Source: Lentzea albidocapillata subsp. violacea
GTDB lineage: Bacteria; Actinomycetota; Actinomycetes; Mycobacteriales; Pseudonocardiaceae
DNA length: 64,000 nt
Reading direction: 5' to 3'
Assembly: GCF_900100275.1 (NCBI RefSeq)
Contig: NZ_FNET01000025.1
Span: 44,515-108,514, forward strand
A program made the translations under genes and the position numbers. Below are positions 34,461-43,198 of the stretch, one piece after another; the first letter of the stretch is position 1; each line of letters begins with the position of its first letter. The notes below the pieces were generated by a model. The model searched no databases. It was not told the DNA's origin and saw nothing but the letters and a program-made list of their open reading frames with translations.

Positions 34461-35930
34461 TCACGCCTCCTTGATCAGGTCCGCGGCGCGTTCTCCAATC
34501 ATGAGCACCGTGACCATGGGGTTCACGGTGGGCATGGTCGGGAACACGGACGCGTCGACGACCCGGAGGCCTTCGAGTCCGATGACCTTCAGGTCACCGT
34601 CCACAACGGACCCGATGGCGCAGGTGCCCGCCGGGTGGTAGACGGTGTGGGCCGCCTTGCGGCCGTACTCGGACAGGGCCTCGTCGCTCGTGACGTCCGG
34701 TCCCGGCGCGATCTCCCGCTTGAGCCACGACTTCAGCGGCTCCTGCTCGGCGATCCCGCGCGCGATCCGGAAGCCGTCGACGAGGGTCTGCTCGTCGTAG
34801 CCGTCGGGGTCGGTGAAGTAACCGAAGTCGAGCGCCGGCTTCTCGGTGGGATCACTGGACTTGAGCCACAGCCTGCCCTTGCTGTGCGGCCTGGGGATGT
34901 TCGGCGTCATGCACACCCCATGCTCCACCGCCGGGTAGCCGAGGCGTTCCGTGTTGGTGGTGAACGGAATCTGGTAGAAGTGGAACATCAGGTCCGGCCG
35001 CGGGTCGGACTCGTCGCGCCGGATGAACAGACCGGCGTCGGAGTCCATCACCGAGTTCTCCGGCAACGGCTTCGTGGTCTCCCAGACGATGACCGACTCC
35101 GGGTGGTCGAGCAGGTTCTCGCCGACGCCGGGCAGATCGTGCCGCGGCTCGATGCCGATGCTGCTCAGGTGTTCGGCGTCGCCGATGCCCGAGAGCATCA
35201 TCAGCCGAGGCGTGTCGATCGCGCCCGCGCAGAGCAGAACCTCTTTGTTGGCCTCGACGTAGCCCTTGTCGGTGTGCACGCCGATCGCGCGGGTGCCGTC
35301 GAACTCGATCCTGCCCGCCCAGGTGTCGAGCAGCAGCGTCAGGTTCCTGCGGTCCAGGATCGGATGCACGTAGGCGGTGCTGGCGCTGGAGCGCTGGTTG
35401 TTCTTCTCCGGGTGGTAGGCGATGGAGAAGAAGCCGACGCCGTCCTCGAAGGGCTTGGCGTTGAAGTTCTCGATCTCCGGGACGCCGGTGGCCTGCTGCG
35501 CGGCGGCGACGAAGTCCTTGGCGATCGGGTTCCGGTCCTTCTCCACCACGGGGATGATGTTGAGCTGGACCTTGTCGTAGTACGGGCCGACCGCGTCCCA
35601 CGTCCAGCCGTGGCCCCAGCCGTCGAGGTCCTGCGGCAGCGGCTGGAAGCAGATCAGCGTGTTGTGGCTGGAACACCCGCCGAGCACCTTCGCGCGACTG
35701 TGCCGGATGTGCGAGTTGCCGCGCGGCTGCTCGACCGTCGGGTAGTCGTAGTCGTACTCGGTCTCCAGCAGGTTGATCCAGTTGCGCAGGTTCAGGATCT
35801 TCTCGTCGCCGACGTCGGAGGGGCCGCCCTCGATGACCGCGACCGTGACGTTCTCGTCCTCGGTGAGTCGTGCCGCGAGCACACAGCCCGCCGTTCCGCC
35901 GCCGACGATCACGTAGTCGTACGCGGTCAC
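34461..35930 (-). CDS. GMC oxidoreductase, choline dehydrogenase-like
   Basis: A 489-residue FAD-dependent GMC enzyme. It has the dinucleotide motif DYVIVGGGTAGCVLAARLTE, the GMC signature RAKVLGGCSSHNTLICF, and a C-terminal active-site histidine in AAHTVYHPAGTCAIG, followed by VVDASVFPTMPTVNPMVTVL. Together with the overlapping betaine-aldehyde dehydrogenase gene it probably oxidises choline to betaine aldehyde; whether as oxidase (O2) or dehydrogenase was not determined. GTG start. Four-nt overlap with the aldehyde dehydrogenase stop shows translational coupling. Confidence 0.85.
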   Translation of the reverse strand: MTAYDYVIVGGGTAGCVLAARLTEDENVTVAVIEGGPSDVGDEKILNLRNWINLLETEYDYDYPTVEQPRGNSHIRHSRAKVLGGCSSHNTLICFQPLPQDLDGWGHGWTWDAVGPYYDKVQLNIIPVVEKDRNPIAKDFVAAAQQATGVPEIENFNAKPFEDGVGFFSIAYHPEKNNQRSSASTAYVHPILDRRNLTLLLDTWAGRIEFDGTRAIGVHTDKGYVEANKEVLLCAGAIDTPRLMMLSGIGDAEHLSSIGIEPRHDLPGVGENLLDHPESVIVWETTKPLPENSVMDSDAGLFIRRDESDPRPDLMFHFYQIPFTTNTERLGYPAVEHGVCMTPNIPRPHSKGRLWLKSSDPTEKPALDFGYFTDPDGYDEQTLVDGFRIARGIAEQEPLKSWLKREIAPGPDVTSDEALSEYGRKAAHTVYHPAGTCAIGSVVDGDLKVIGLEGLRVVDASVFPTMPTVNPMVTVLMIGERAADLIKEA

Positions 35931-37366
35931 TTGGAGTCCCTTCGCGCGAACCAGTTCTGGGCTTCAGGCTTGAGGTTCTGGTACACGTGCTTGGGCTCGG
36001 TGTACTCGTGCAGGCCCGCGGTGCCGAGTTCGCGGCCGACGCCGGAGCGCTTGAAGCCGCCCCACTCCGCCTGCGGCAGGTACGGGCCGAACTCGTTGAT
36101 CCAGACCGTGCCGTGGCGCAGTTTCTTCGCGACGCGCTGCGCCTTGTCCAGGTCCTGGCTCCAGACACCGCCGGCGAGGCCGTACTCGGTGTCGTTGCCG
36201 AGCCTGATCGCCTCGTCCTCGGTCTCGAAGCGCTCGGCGGTGATGATCGGGCCGAACGTCTCGTCCTGGACGAGCTTCATGTCCCTCGTGCAGTCCGCGT
36301 AGACCGTGGGGCGGAAGAAGAAACCGTTCTGCAGCTCGGTTTCCTCGGGACGCCTGCCGCCCGCCTTGAGGGTCGCGCCCTCCTGCCTGGCGACCTCGAC
36401 GTAGCTCTCGACCTTGGCCCGGTGCTCGGCGCTGACGAGGGGACCGGACTCGGTGTCCTCGTCGAACCCGTTGCCCAGCTTGATGAGATCGGCCCGGCGC
36501 GCGACCTCGTCCACGAAGTCGTCGTAGACGCTGGAGTGCACGATGAGCCTGGTACCGGACGAGCAGACCTGGCCGGCGTGGAAGAACGCGGCGGTGAGCG
36601 CGTAGTCGACGGCGACGTCGAGGTCGGCGTCCACGAAGACGATGTTCGGGTTCTTGCCGCCGAGTTCGAGCGCGACCTTCTTCACGGTCCTCGCGGCCGA
36701 TGCCATGATCCGCTGACCGGTCGCGAGGCTGCCGGTGAACGAGACCAGGTCGACGTCGGGGTGCTCGGACAGCGGCGCGCCGACCTCCGGGCCGGTGCCG
36801 AGGACCAGGTTCGCGACCCCGTCCGGCAGTCCGGCCTCCCGCAGCAGGTCGAACAGCTTGATCGTCGTGAGCGGGGTGATCTCGCTGGGCTTGGCCACGA
36901 TCGTGTTGCCCGCCAGCAGGGCGGGCGCGATCTTCCAGGACATCTGCAACAGCGGGTAGTTCCAGGGCGCGATCAGGCCGCAGACGCCGACGGGTTCGTA
37001 GTCGACGCGGCTGATGACGTCCGCCGGAACACCCTGGACGATCTTCGGGTGCAGCAGTCCGGCGAGGTTGCCGTAGTAGCGGAACACGGCGGCGACGTCG
37101 TCCACGTCGATGCGGCTCTCGACCAGCGTCTTGCCGGTGTCGAGCGTCTCGGTGCGGGCGATGTCCTCCTTGTCGCGTTCCAGGAGGTCCGCGACGTGGT
37201 TCAGCACGGCGGCGCGGTGTTCGGGGCTGGAGTGCTGCCAGTCGCCGTGGTCGAAGGCGTTTCTCGCCCTGGCGATCGCCGCCACGGCCTGGTCGCGGGT
37301 CTGCTCCTCGACCTCGGTGATGACGCTCTGGTCGAAGGGGTTGATGATCTGCCGCACCGGCGACAC
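35927..37366 (-). CDS. betB: Betaine-aldehyde dehydrogenase
   Basis: A 479-residue NAD(P)-dependent aldehyde dehydrogenase. It contains PWNYPLLQMSWKIAPALLAG, the glutamate motif VALELGGKNPNIVF, the nucleophile region HAGQVCSSGTRLIV, and WGGFKRSGVGRELGTAG near the C-terminus. These match betaine-aldehyde dehydrogenases that convert betaine aldehyde to glycine betaine. It is the first gene of the betB-GMC-permease operon. The GTG has a GGGAGG ribosome site 8 nt upstream. A palindrome (GTGTCC-N5-GGACAC) lies 21 nt before the start. Confidence 0.9.
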   Translation of the reverse strand: MSPVRQIINPFDQSVITEVEEQTRDQAVAAIARARNAFDHGDWQHSSPEHRAAVLNHVADLLERDKEDIARTETLDTGKTLVESRIDVDDVAAVFRYYGNLAGLLHPKIVQGVPADVISRVDYEPVGVCGLIAPWNYPLLQMSWKIAPALLAGNTIVAKPSEITPLTTIKLFDLLREAGLPDGVANLVLGTGPEVGAPLSEHPDVDLVSFTGSLATGQRIMASAARTVKKVALELGGKNPNIVFVDADLDVAVDYALTAAFFHAGQVCSSGTRLIVHSSVYDDFVDEVARRADLIKLGNGFDEDTESGPLVSAEHRAKVESYVEVARQEGATLKAGGRRPEETELQNGFFFRPTVYADCTRDMKLVQDETFGPIITAERFETEDEAIRLGNDTEYGLAGGVWSQDLDKAQRVAKKLRHGTVWINEFGPYLPQAEWGGFKRSGVGRELGTAGLHEYTEPKHVYQNLKPEAQNWFARRDSK

Positions 37367-37386
37367 GGACTGCCTCCCTGAATTAT

Positions 37387-37403
37387 GTGTCCATGAAGGA
37401 CAC
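37387..37403. promoter_or_regulatory. Candidate operator GTGTCC-N5-GGACAC upstream of betB
   Basis: A perfect 6-bp inverted repeat (GTGTCCATGAAGGACAC) lies 21 nt upstream of the betB GTG, in the only gap between betB and the ferredoxin reductase gene upstream of it. It differs from the 36-bp elements flanking the IclR gene, so a different regulator may act here. No TetR/BetI-type gene is adjacent. Confidence 0.45.
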
Positions 37404-37448
37404 TCGGGTATTTATCCGGTCGCCGGTGGCGGTAAACCGTGACGACCG

Positions 37449-38552
37449 TTACTTCAGATTCCGGCGAAGCCGGGTGAAGAGTCGTGCGTTGCTCATGGCC
37501 ACAATGCCAACGATGTCGTCCGGGTGGTCACCGTCTCGATAGGTCGCGACGAACTTCCTGTCCTCGATGGCCCCATCTTCTACGCGAACGTCCTCCGTCG
37601 CTCGCCCGATGAACTGGATCCGCACGCCGTACTGGTCGGACCAGACGTAGCCGCCGTTGGTGTGCGTCGCGACGGTCTCGCCCGCGAGCAGGTTCCGGGT
37701 GGCGATCTGTGCCTGTTCGGTCGCGCTCGTCCAGTGCTCGGCACGGTGCCCGGCGCAGTTCGCGACGTCGCCGACGGCGACGATGTTCCGCAGATTCGTC
37801 ACGCCGCCCGCGTCACACAGGACGCCGTTGCCGACGTTGACCGGCCCGCCGGTGAGCCAGTCCGTCGCCGGGCGTGTGCCGATGCCCGCGACGACGACGT
37901 CGGCGCCGACGACACGGCCGTCCGCGAGGTTGATTCCGCCGTCGACGTTGACCGAGTCAACATTGATTCCCGTGATCAACGTTGATCCATGGTCGCCGTG
38001 CAGGTGTCCACATGCAGCGCCCATCTCGGCGCCCAGCACGCGCGTGAGAGGCGTGGGAAGTGCCTCGACGACGGTGACGTCCTTGCCCAGAGCGCGCGCA
38101 CTGGAGGCGATCTCGGCCCCGATGAAGCCGGCGCCGATGATGCCGATGTGCTGCGCGGTGCCGAACGCCTCGCGGAGCTTGATCGCGTCGTCCAGCGTGC
38201 GCAGGACGTGCGTGCCGGGAATCGTGCGCGGCAGGCCGCCCGTCGCGATGACGATGCCGTCGGCCTCGACCGTCGTGTCGTCACTGAGCGAGATCTCCCG
38301 GCTGGAGAGCAACCCGGTCGCCCGCACGCCCAGGCGCCACTCCGCGTCCAGCGCGTCGAGGTCCTCCTGGTCCGCGAGCGGTACCGCCTCGACCTTGCCG
38401 AGGAGGAAGTCCTTCGAGAGAGGAGGCCGGTCATAGGGGAGATGGACCTCGTCACCGACGACGACGATCCGTCCTTCGAACCCCTGCTGGCGCAGTGCCT
38501 GCGCCGACCTCAGACCGGCGAGTGAGGCGCCGATGATCGCGATCGTCTTCAC
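37449..38552 (-). CDS. NAD(P)H:ferredoxin reductase (FAD)
   Basis: A 367-residue two-dinucleotide-fold flavoprotein. It starts VKTIAIIGASLAGLRSAQAL at the GTG; the frame extends upstream without homology. It shows the FAD-binding YDRPPLSKDFLLGKVEA, the NAD-binding IGIIGAGFIGAEIASSARAL, and VAGIGTRPATDWL with AVGDVAN of the Rieske-oxygenase-associated reductase family. It would pass electrons from NAD(P)H to a Rieske ferredoxin. The preceding short ferredoxin-like frame overlaps its start (TGA/GTG). That gene lacks its Fe-S domain, so the reductase may have lost its natural partner. Located in the betaine locus. Confidence 0.85.
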   Translation of the reverse strand: MKTIAIIGASLAGLRSAQALRQQGFEGRIVVVGDEVHLPYDRPPLSKDFLLGKVEAVPLADQEDLDALDAEWRLGVRATGLLSSREISLSDDTTVEADGIVIATGGLPRTIPGTHVLRTLDDAIKLREAFGTAQHIGIIGAGFIGAEIASSARALGKDVTVVEALPTPLTRVLGAEMGAACGHLHGDHGSTLITGINVDSVNVDGGINLADGRVVGADVVVAGIGTRPATDWLTGGPVNVGNGVLCDAGGVTNLRNIVAVGDVANCAGHRAEHWTSATEQAQIATRNLLAGETVATHTNGGYVWSDQYGVRIQFIGRATEDVRVEDGAIEDRKFVATYRDGDHPDDIVGIVAMSNARLFTRLRRNLK

Positions 38553-38701
38553 GCCACGTCCCTGTTCACTTGGGCATCGAGATAGACCCCTCCATCTTTC
38601 ACGTGGACGGGACAGGCGCTCGCCGCTGACGGCGCGCGAGGACCGACGATGCGAACCGCCTCCCCTGGGGGCAGGTCCATGAGAGCGCAGGCGCGGATCA
38701 T
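38549..38701 (-). pseudogene. Rieske ferredoxin remnant with internal deletion
   Basis: A 50-codon frame. The first 18 residues MIRACALMDLPPGEAVRI match the start of actinobacterial Rieske-type ferredoxin subunits, and the end PVHVKDGGVYLDA matches their C-terminal strand. The central part that holds the two CxH...CxxH iron-sulfur motifs, normally about 55 residues, is absent. The deletion is in frame, so the stop still overlaps the reductase GTG. No C-x-H motif remains, so it cannot bind a Rieske cluster. A short unrelated protein is the alternative, but both ends matching the same family makes that unlikely. Confidence 0.6.
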
Positions 38702-38712
38702 CGTCGGCCTCC

Positions 38713-38748
38713 GTTGCGTGACACGGCACACGTTCCGAATGACGCAAC
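38713..38748. promoter_or_regulatory. 36-bp operator-like element, IclR gene / reductase divergent promoter
   Basis: The element begins GTTGCGTG and ends GACGCAAC, a 7-bp inverted repeat (GTTGCGT / ACGCAAC) at its outer edges. Its centre reads CGGCACACGTTCCG. It lies between the divergent ferredoxin-remnant/reductase operon and the IclR gene. A second copy with the same length, ends and core spacing (22 of 36 bases equal) occurs upstream of the dimethylglycine oxidase gene. This pattern fits an IclR-family regulator site. Confidence 0.6.
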
Positions 38749-38820
38749 ACAATGTGCGGCTCCGAAGACCCGCAGTCAAGAGTCCACGCGGTTGTTTTGC
38801 CTGCCGGTTACTGTTGCGCG

Positions 38821-39591
38821 ATGAGCAACTCCGACTCGGCAGCTCAGGTGCAGTCCGTGGACAGGGCCATCAGCGTGCTCGAACTACTGGCGCAGGGCGA
38901 GGCCGGTATCACCGAAATCGCTGGTGAGCTGGGTGTGCACAAGTCCACGGTGTCCAGACTCGTCTCCGTGCTGGAGGCGCGTGGCCTGGTGGAGCAGCTC
39001 GGTGAAAGGGGCAAGTACGCCATCGGTTTCGGGGTGGTGCGCCTGGCCGGCGCCGCCACCGGTCGGATGGACCTGACCAAGCTCGGCCAGCCCGTGTGCG
39101 AGACCCTTGCCGACTCGTTCGGCGAGACCGTCAACATCGCCGTGCACGACGCCGGCGTCGCCATCAACATCACCCAGGCCCGCGGCTCGGCGGCCGTCTC
39201 CGCCGTGAACTGGATCGGCCAGCGCACACCCCTGCACGCCACGTCGTCCGGCAAGGTCCTGCTGGCCTACCTGCCGGCGGACGAGCGCAAGCGCTTGGCG
39301 TCGTTGCCGCTCGACTCCTACACCGAGAACACGGTCGTGGACAGCGGCCAGTTGCTGGCCGAGCTGGAGACGGTCGCGTCGCAGGGATTCGCGGCGTGCT
39401 TCGAGGAGCTCGAACTGGGCCTGCACGCGGTGGCCGTCCCGGTGCGCGGGCATCGTGGCGAGGTCGTCGCGGCGATGAGCGCGTCCGGGCCGTCATATCG
39501 GTTGTCGCGGCAGCGGGTGGAGGAGATCGTGCCGAAGATGACGGCGGCGGCAGGCGAACTCTCGGCACAGTTGGGTTACTTCGCAGGCTAG
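38821..39591 (+). CDS. IclR-family transcriptional regulator
   Basis: A 256-residue regulator with an N-terminal winged HTH (VQSVDRAISVLELLAQGEAG, LGVHKSTVSRLVSVLEARGL) and a C-terminal IclR ligand domain (TPLHATSSGKVLLAYLP, CFEELELGLHAVAVPVRGH). ATG 38821 was chosen over an upstream extension because it gives the standard domain start. It lies between the two halves of the betaine locus. Two 36-bp elements with matching structure flank it, so it probably controls both the reductase/ferredoxin promoter and the dimethylglycine oxidase operon, with a choline-derived effector; the effector is inference. Confidence 0.88.
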   Translation: MSNSDSAAQVQSVDRAISVLELLAQGEAGITEIAGELGVHKSTVSRLVSVLEARGLVEQLGERGKYAIGFGVVRLAGAATGRMDLTKLGQPVCETLADSFGETVNIAVHDAGVAINITQARGSAAVSAVNWIGQRTPLHATSSGKVLLAYLPADERKRLASLPLDSYTENTVVDSGQLLAELETVASQGFAACFEELELGLHAVAVPVRGHRGEVVAAMSASGPSYRLSRQRVEEIVPKMTAAAGELSAQLGYFAG

Positions 39592-39674
39592 ACAGCCCGC
39601 AGCGAGGGGTGCGCCCCTCGCCGCGGGTGAGCCCGAACGGCCGTCTTGACAGCCGGACGCCCTGACCGCAGGTT

Positions 39675-39710
39675 GTTGCAGATAGCGGTACGAGTTCTGT
39701 TACTCGCAAC
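39675..39710. promoter_or_regulatory. 36-bp operator-like element upstream of dimethylglycine oxidase
   Basis: It begins GTTGCAGA and ends CTCGCAAC, with core CGGTACGAGTTCTG. Length, outer GTTGC/GCAAC ends and the central CGG-x-AC-x2-GTTC-x-G pattern match the element at the IclR gene promoter; 22 of 36 bases are identical. It ends 20 nt upstream of the dimethylglycine oxidase start. Probably the second IclR site of the locus. Confidence 0.6.
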
Positions 39711-39730
39711 TGCGGCGAAGGGGTGTACTG

Positions 39731-42097
39731 ATGCCTGGTGCAGTGCCTCGCGTGGTGCTCGTGGGGGCGGGGATCGTCGGGTGCGCGCTGGCCGACGAGC
39801 TCACCGAGCGGGGCTTCACCGACGTCACGGTCCTCGACCAGGCGGCGGGACTCGCGGTCGGCGGGTCCAGCGGGCACGCGCCCGGCCTGGTCTTCCAGAC
39901 GAACTCGTGCCGCAGCATGACGAGCTTCGCCCGTTACACGGTCGAGAAGTACACGGCTCTCGGCTGCTTCGACCAGGTGGGCGGCCTGGAGATCGCCACC
40001 GGCCCCGAACGGCTCGCCGACCTCGCGCGCAGGCACGGCTGGGCCACGTCGTGGGGCGTGCGGAGCCGGCTGATCGACGCGGACGAGGTCGCGCGGCTGT
40101 ACCCGTTGCTGGACCGGGACCGGGTGCTCGGCGGGTTTCTGATCCCGAGTGACGGCCTCGCGAAGCCCGTCCAGGCCGCCGAGATCCAGGCGCGGCGGGC
40201 CATCGAGCGCGGGGCGCGGTTCGAGTTCGGGCAGGAGGTCGTCGCCGTCGAGACCGCGGGCGACCGGGTCACCGGCGTGCGGACCGGGACGGACGTGTTC
40301 GCCGCCGACATCGTCGTGTCGTGCGCCGGGATGTGGGGGCCGCTGCTGGGCGAGATGGTCGGGCTGACTGTTCCGCTCGTGCCCATGGCCCACCAGTACG
40401 CGTTCACCGGCGACCTGGACGCCGACGCGGAGGCGTTGGCACGTCAGCCGATCCTGCGGCACCAGGAAGCCGACCTGTACTTCCGCTCGCACGGCAAGGC
40501 GCTGGGCATTGGCGCGTACGGGCACCGGCCCATGCCGATCGCGGCGCGCGACATCACCGGCTCGGAGCTGCCGTTCACCGAGGAGGACTTCGAGGAGTCC
40601 TGGGCGTCGGCCGTGGAGCTGATCCCGGCGCTGGCGCGGGCCGGGGTGGACCGCGGGTTCAACGGGATGTTCTCGTTCACCAGCGACGGGATGCCGTTGC
40701 TGGGCGAACACCCGGCGCTGCACGGCTTCTGGGTGGCGGAGGCGGTGTGGATCACGCACTCCGCGGGTGTGGCGCGGTCGATGGCCGAGTGGATCGTGGA
40801 CGGGCAGCCGGAGCTGGACCTGCACTCCAGCGACCTCAACCGGTTCGAGCAGGTGCAGCTGGCGCCCGACTACGTGCTGGAACGCGCCTGCCAGAACTTC
40901 GTCGAGGTCTACGACGTGCTGCACCCGTTGCAGCCCATGGAAAGCCCGCGGCCGATCCGCACGAGCCCGTTCTACGGCAGGCAGCAGGAGCTCGGCGCGT
41001 TCTTCCTGGAGGCGTCGGGCTGGGAGCGGCCGCACTGGTACGAGGCCAACGCGGGCCTGCCCGAGGTCGCCGAGGTGCCCGCGCGGAACGAGTGGGCGAG
41101 CCGGTTCTGGTCGCCGATCTGCGGGGCCGAGGCGCTGGTGACGCGCAAGCGGGTCGCGCTGTTCGACATGACACCGTTGAAGCGGCTGGAGGTCGGCGGG
41201 CCGGGAGCGCTGGAGTTCCTGCAGCGCATGACAACCAACAACCTCGACCGCAGGCCCGGCGCCGTCGTCTACACGCTGCTGCTGGACGAACAGGGCGGCG
41301 TGCGCAGCGACCTGACGATCGCCCGGCTCGGCGCGACGACGTTCCAGGTCGGCGCGAACGGCAACCTCGACCTCGACTGGCTCACCCGGCACGCGCCGGA
41401 CGACGTCTTCATCAAGGACATCACGGCCGGAACGTGCTGCATCGGCCTGTGGGGCCCGTTGGCGCGCGATCTCGTCAACGACATCTCGCACACCCTGGAC
41501 ACGCGGAAGGGGTACTTCACCGCGCAGAAGGCGTTCATCAAGAACGTTCCGGTGACGGCACTGCGACTGTCCTATGTGGGCGAACTGGGCTGGGAGCTCT
41601 ACACCACCGCGGACCTCGGCCCGAAGCTGTGGGACACGCTGTGGGAGGCAGGACAGCGGCACGGGGTCATCGCCGCCGGGCGCGGCGCGTTCAACAGCCT
41701 GCGCCTGGAGAAGGGCTACCGGTCGTGGGGCACGGACGTGACGACCGAGCACGACCCGTTCGAGGCGGGGCTCGGGTTCGCGGTGCGCCAGGACAAGGAG
41801 TTCCTCGGCAAGGGGTCGCTGCACAACCTCACCTCGACCAAGAAGCTCACCTGCCTCACGATCGACGACCCGCACAGCGTCGTACTCGGCAGCGAACCCG
41901 TGTTCCACCAAGGAGAACCGGTCGGCTATGTCACGAGTGCCGCCTACGGGTACACGACCGGCCTCAACATCGCCTACGCCTGGCTGCCCAGCGAGATCGA
42001 CGACGAGGTCGAGATCGAGTACTTCGGGCGGAAGGTCAAGGCGCGTCCTGCTCAGGAGCCGCTGTTCGATCCCAGGATGAAGCGGCTCCGCGGATGA
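39731..42097 (+). CDS. Dimethylglycine oxidase/dehydrogenase
   Basis: A 788-residue two-part enzyme. The N-terminal half is a DAO-type FAD domain (VVLVGAGIVGCALADELTER). The motif GSSGHAPGLVFQTN contains His49, which corresponds to the histidine that covalently binds FAD in Arthrobacter dimethylglycine oxidase. The C-terminal half is a GcvT-type folate domain (LFDMTPLKRLEVGGPGALEF, AAGRGAFNSLRLEKGYRSWG). It should convert dimethylglycine to sarcosine, passing the methyl unit to tetrahydrofolate. First gene of the IclR-linked operon, overlapping the sarcosine oxidase gene (ATGA). Confidence 0.9.
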   Translation: MPGAVPRVVLVGAGIVGCALADELTERGFTDVTVLDQAAGLAVGGSSGHAPGLVFQTNSCRSMTSFARYTVEKYTALGCFDQVGGLEIATGPERLADLARRHGWATSWGVRSRLIDADEVARLYPLLDRDRVLGGFLIPSDGLAKPVQAAEIQARRAIERGARFEFGQEVVAVETAGDRVTGVRTGTDVFAADIVVSCAGMWGPLLGEMVGLTVPLVPMAHQYAFTGDLDADAEALARQPILRHQEADLYFRSHGKALGIGAYGHRPMPIAARDITGSELPFTEEDFEESWASAVELIPALARAGVDRGFNGMFSFTSDGMPLLGEHPALHGFWVAEAVWITHSAGVARSMAEWIVDGQPELDLHSSDLNRFEQVQLAPDYVLERACQNFVEVYDVLHPLQPMESPRPIRTSPFYGRQQELGAFFLEASGWERPHWYEANAGLPEVAEVPARNEWASRFWSPICGAEALVTRKRVALFDMTPLKRLEVGGPGALEFLQRMTTNNLDRRPGAVVYTLLLDEQGGVRSDLTIARLGATTFQVGANGNLDLDWLTRHAPDDVFIKDITAGTCCIGLWGPLARDLVNDISHTLDTRKGYFTAQKAFIKNVPVTALRLSYVGELGWELYTTADLGPKLWDTLWEAGQRHGVIAAGRGAFNSLRLEKGYRSWGTDVTTEHDPFEAGLGFAVRQDKEFLGKGSLHNLTSTKKLTCLTIDDPHSVVLGSEPVFHQGEPVGYVTSAAYGYTTGLNIAYAWLPSEIDDEVEIEYFGRKVKARPAQEPLFDPRMKRLRG

Positions 42098-43197
42098 CCT
42101 ACGACGTCATCGTCATCGGGCTCGGCGGCATGGGCAGTGCCGCCGCGTACCGGCTCGCCCAGCGCGGGAAACGGGTGCTGGGACTGGAGAAGTTCACGCC
42201 CGCGCACGCGCTGGGGTCGAGCCACGGCGGGTCCCGCATCACGCGGCAGGCCTACTTCGAGGACCCCGCGTACGTGCCGTTGCTGCTGCGGGCACACGAG
42301 ATGTGGGACCAGATCGAGCGGGACAGCGGTGAACGGATCTTCCACCGCGTCGGCGGGATCATCGTCGGCGATCCGGACAGCGGCGCCATCACGGGTAGCC
42401 GGGCGAGCGTCGAGCAGTTCGGTCTGGCACACGAACTGCTCGACGCGTCCCAGCTCCGGGAGCGCTTCCCCGCCCTGCGGCCGGCGCACGACGAGATCGG
42501 GCTGTACGAACCCGGCGCGGGCTTCGTCGTGCCGGAGACGTCCGTAGCGGCCCACCTGACGCTCGCCCGGCGCGCGGGGGCCGACCTGCGTTTCGAAGAG
42601 CCGGTGACGCACTGGGAGCCCGGCAGGGTCACCACGAGTCGCGGGAGCTACGAGGCCGGGCACGTCGTCCTGTGCCCTGGCCCGTGGGCGCCGGAGTTGT
42701 TGGGAGACCTGCGAATCCCGTTTGAGATCGAACGTCAGGTCCAGTTCTACTTCACCCCGGCCGAGCCGTTCGCCGGCTACCCGATCTACATCTGGGACCG
42801 CGCGGACGGCACGAGCTTCTACGGCTTCCCCGAGCATGACGGCGCGGTGAAGGTCGCGTTCCACCACGGCGGCGAGATCTGCACGCCCGAGACCATCGAC
42901 CGCACGGTGCACGCCCACGAGGTCGAGGCGATCGTCACCGCCACGAGGTCTCCGATGCCCGGCCTCGCCGGCACGGTGCAACGAGCCGCGACCTGCATGT
43001 ACACCAACACCGCCGACCGGGACTTCGTCATCGCCCGCCACCCAGGGCACGACGGCGTGACCGTGGCGTGCGGCTTCTCCGGGCACGGCTTCAAGTTCGT
43101 GCCCGTCGTCGGCGAGATCCTTGCCGACCTCGCGATCGACGGGGTCACGCGGCACCCGATCGCCCTGTTCGACCCTGCCCGTCTGCACCGGCCGTGA
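42094..43197 (+). CDS. Monomeric sarcosine oxidase-like flavoprotein
   Basis: A 367-residue DAO-family oxidase with N-terminal YDVIVIGLGGMGSAAAYRLA and SSHGGSRITRQAYFEDPAYV. Cys301 in TCMYTNTADRDFVI corresponds to the cysteine that covalently binds FAD in monomeric sarcosine oxidases. The C-terminal GFSGHGFKFVPVVGEI is also typical. It should oxidise sarcosine to glycine plus formaldehyde with O2, finishing the pathway begun by the dimethylglycine enzyme. ATG overlaps the previous TGA, so the two genes are coupled. N-methyltryptophan oxidase activity is a family alternative. Confidence 0.88.
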   Translation: MTYDVIVIGLGGMGSAAAYRLAQRGKRVLGLEKFTPAHALGSSHGGSRITRQAYFEDPAYVPLLLRAHEMWDQIERDSGERIFHRVGGIIVGDPDSGAITGSRASVEQFGLAHELLDASQLRERFPALRPAHDEIGLYEPGAGFVVPETSVAAHLTLARRAGADLRFEEPVTHWEPGRVTTSRGSYEAGHVVLCPGPWAPELLGDLRIPFEIERQVQFYFTPAEPFAGYPIYIWDRADGTSFYGFPEHDGAVKVAFHHGGEICTPETIDRTVHAHEVEAIVTATRSPMPGLAGTVQRAATCMYTNTADRDFVIARHPGHDGVTVACGFSGHGFKFVPVVGEILADLAIDGVTRHPIALFDPARLHRP

Positions 43198-43198
43198 C

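Noticed and set aside
34635..36302. Plus-strand frame opposite the GMC and aldehyde dehydrogenase genes
   Set aside because: Antisense to two complete enzymes with cofactor and catalytic motifs; no recognisable domain.
40321..42090. Upstream extension of the sarcosine oxidase frame
   Set aside because: The frame is open but overlaps the dimethylglycine enzyme in another frame, and family similarity begins at ATG 42094.
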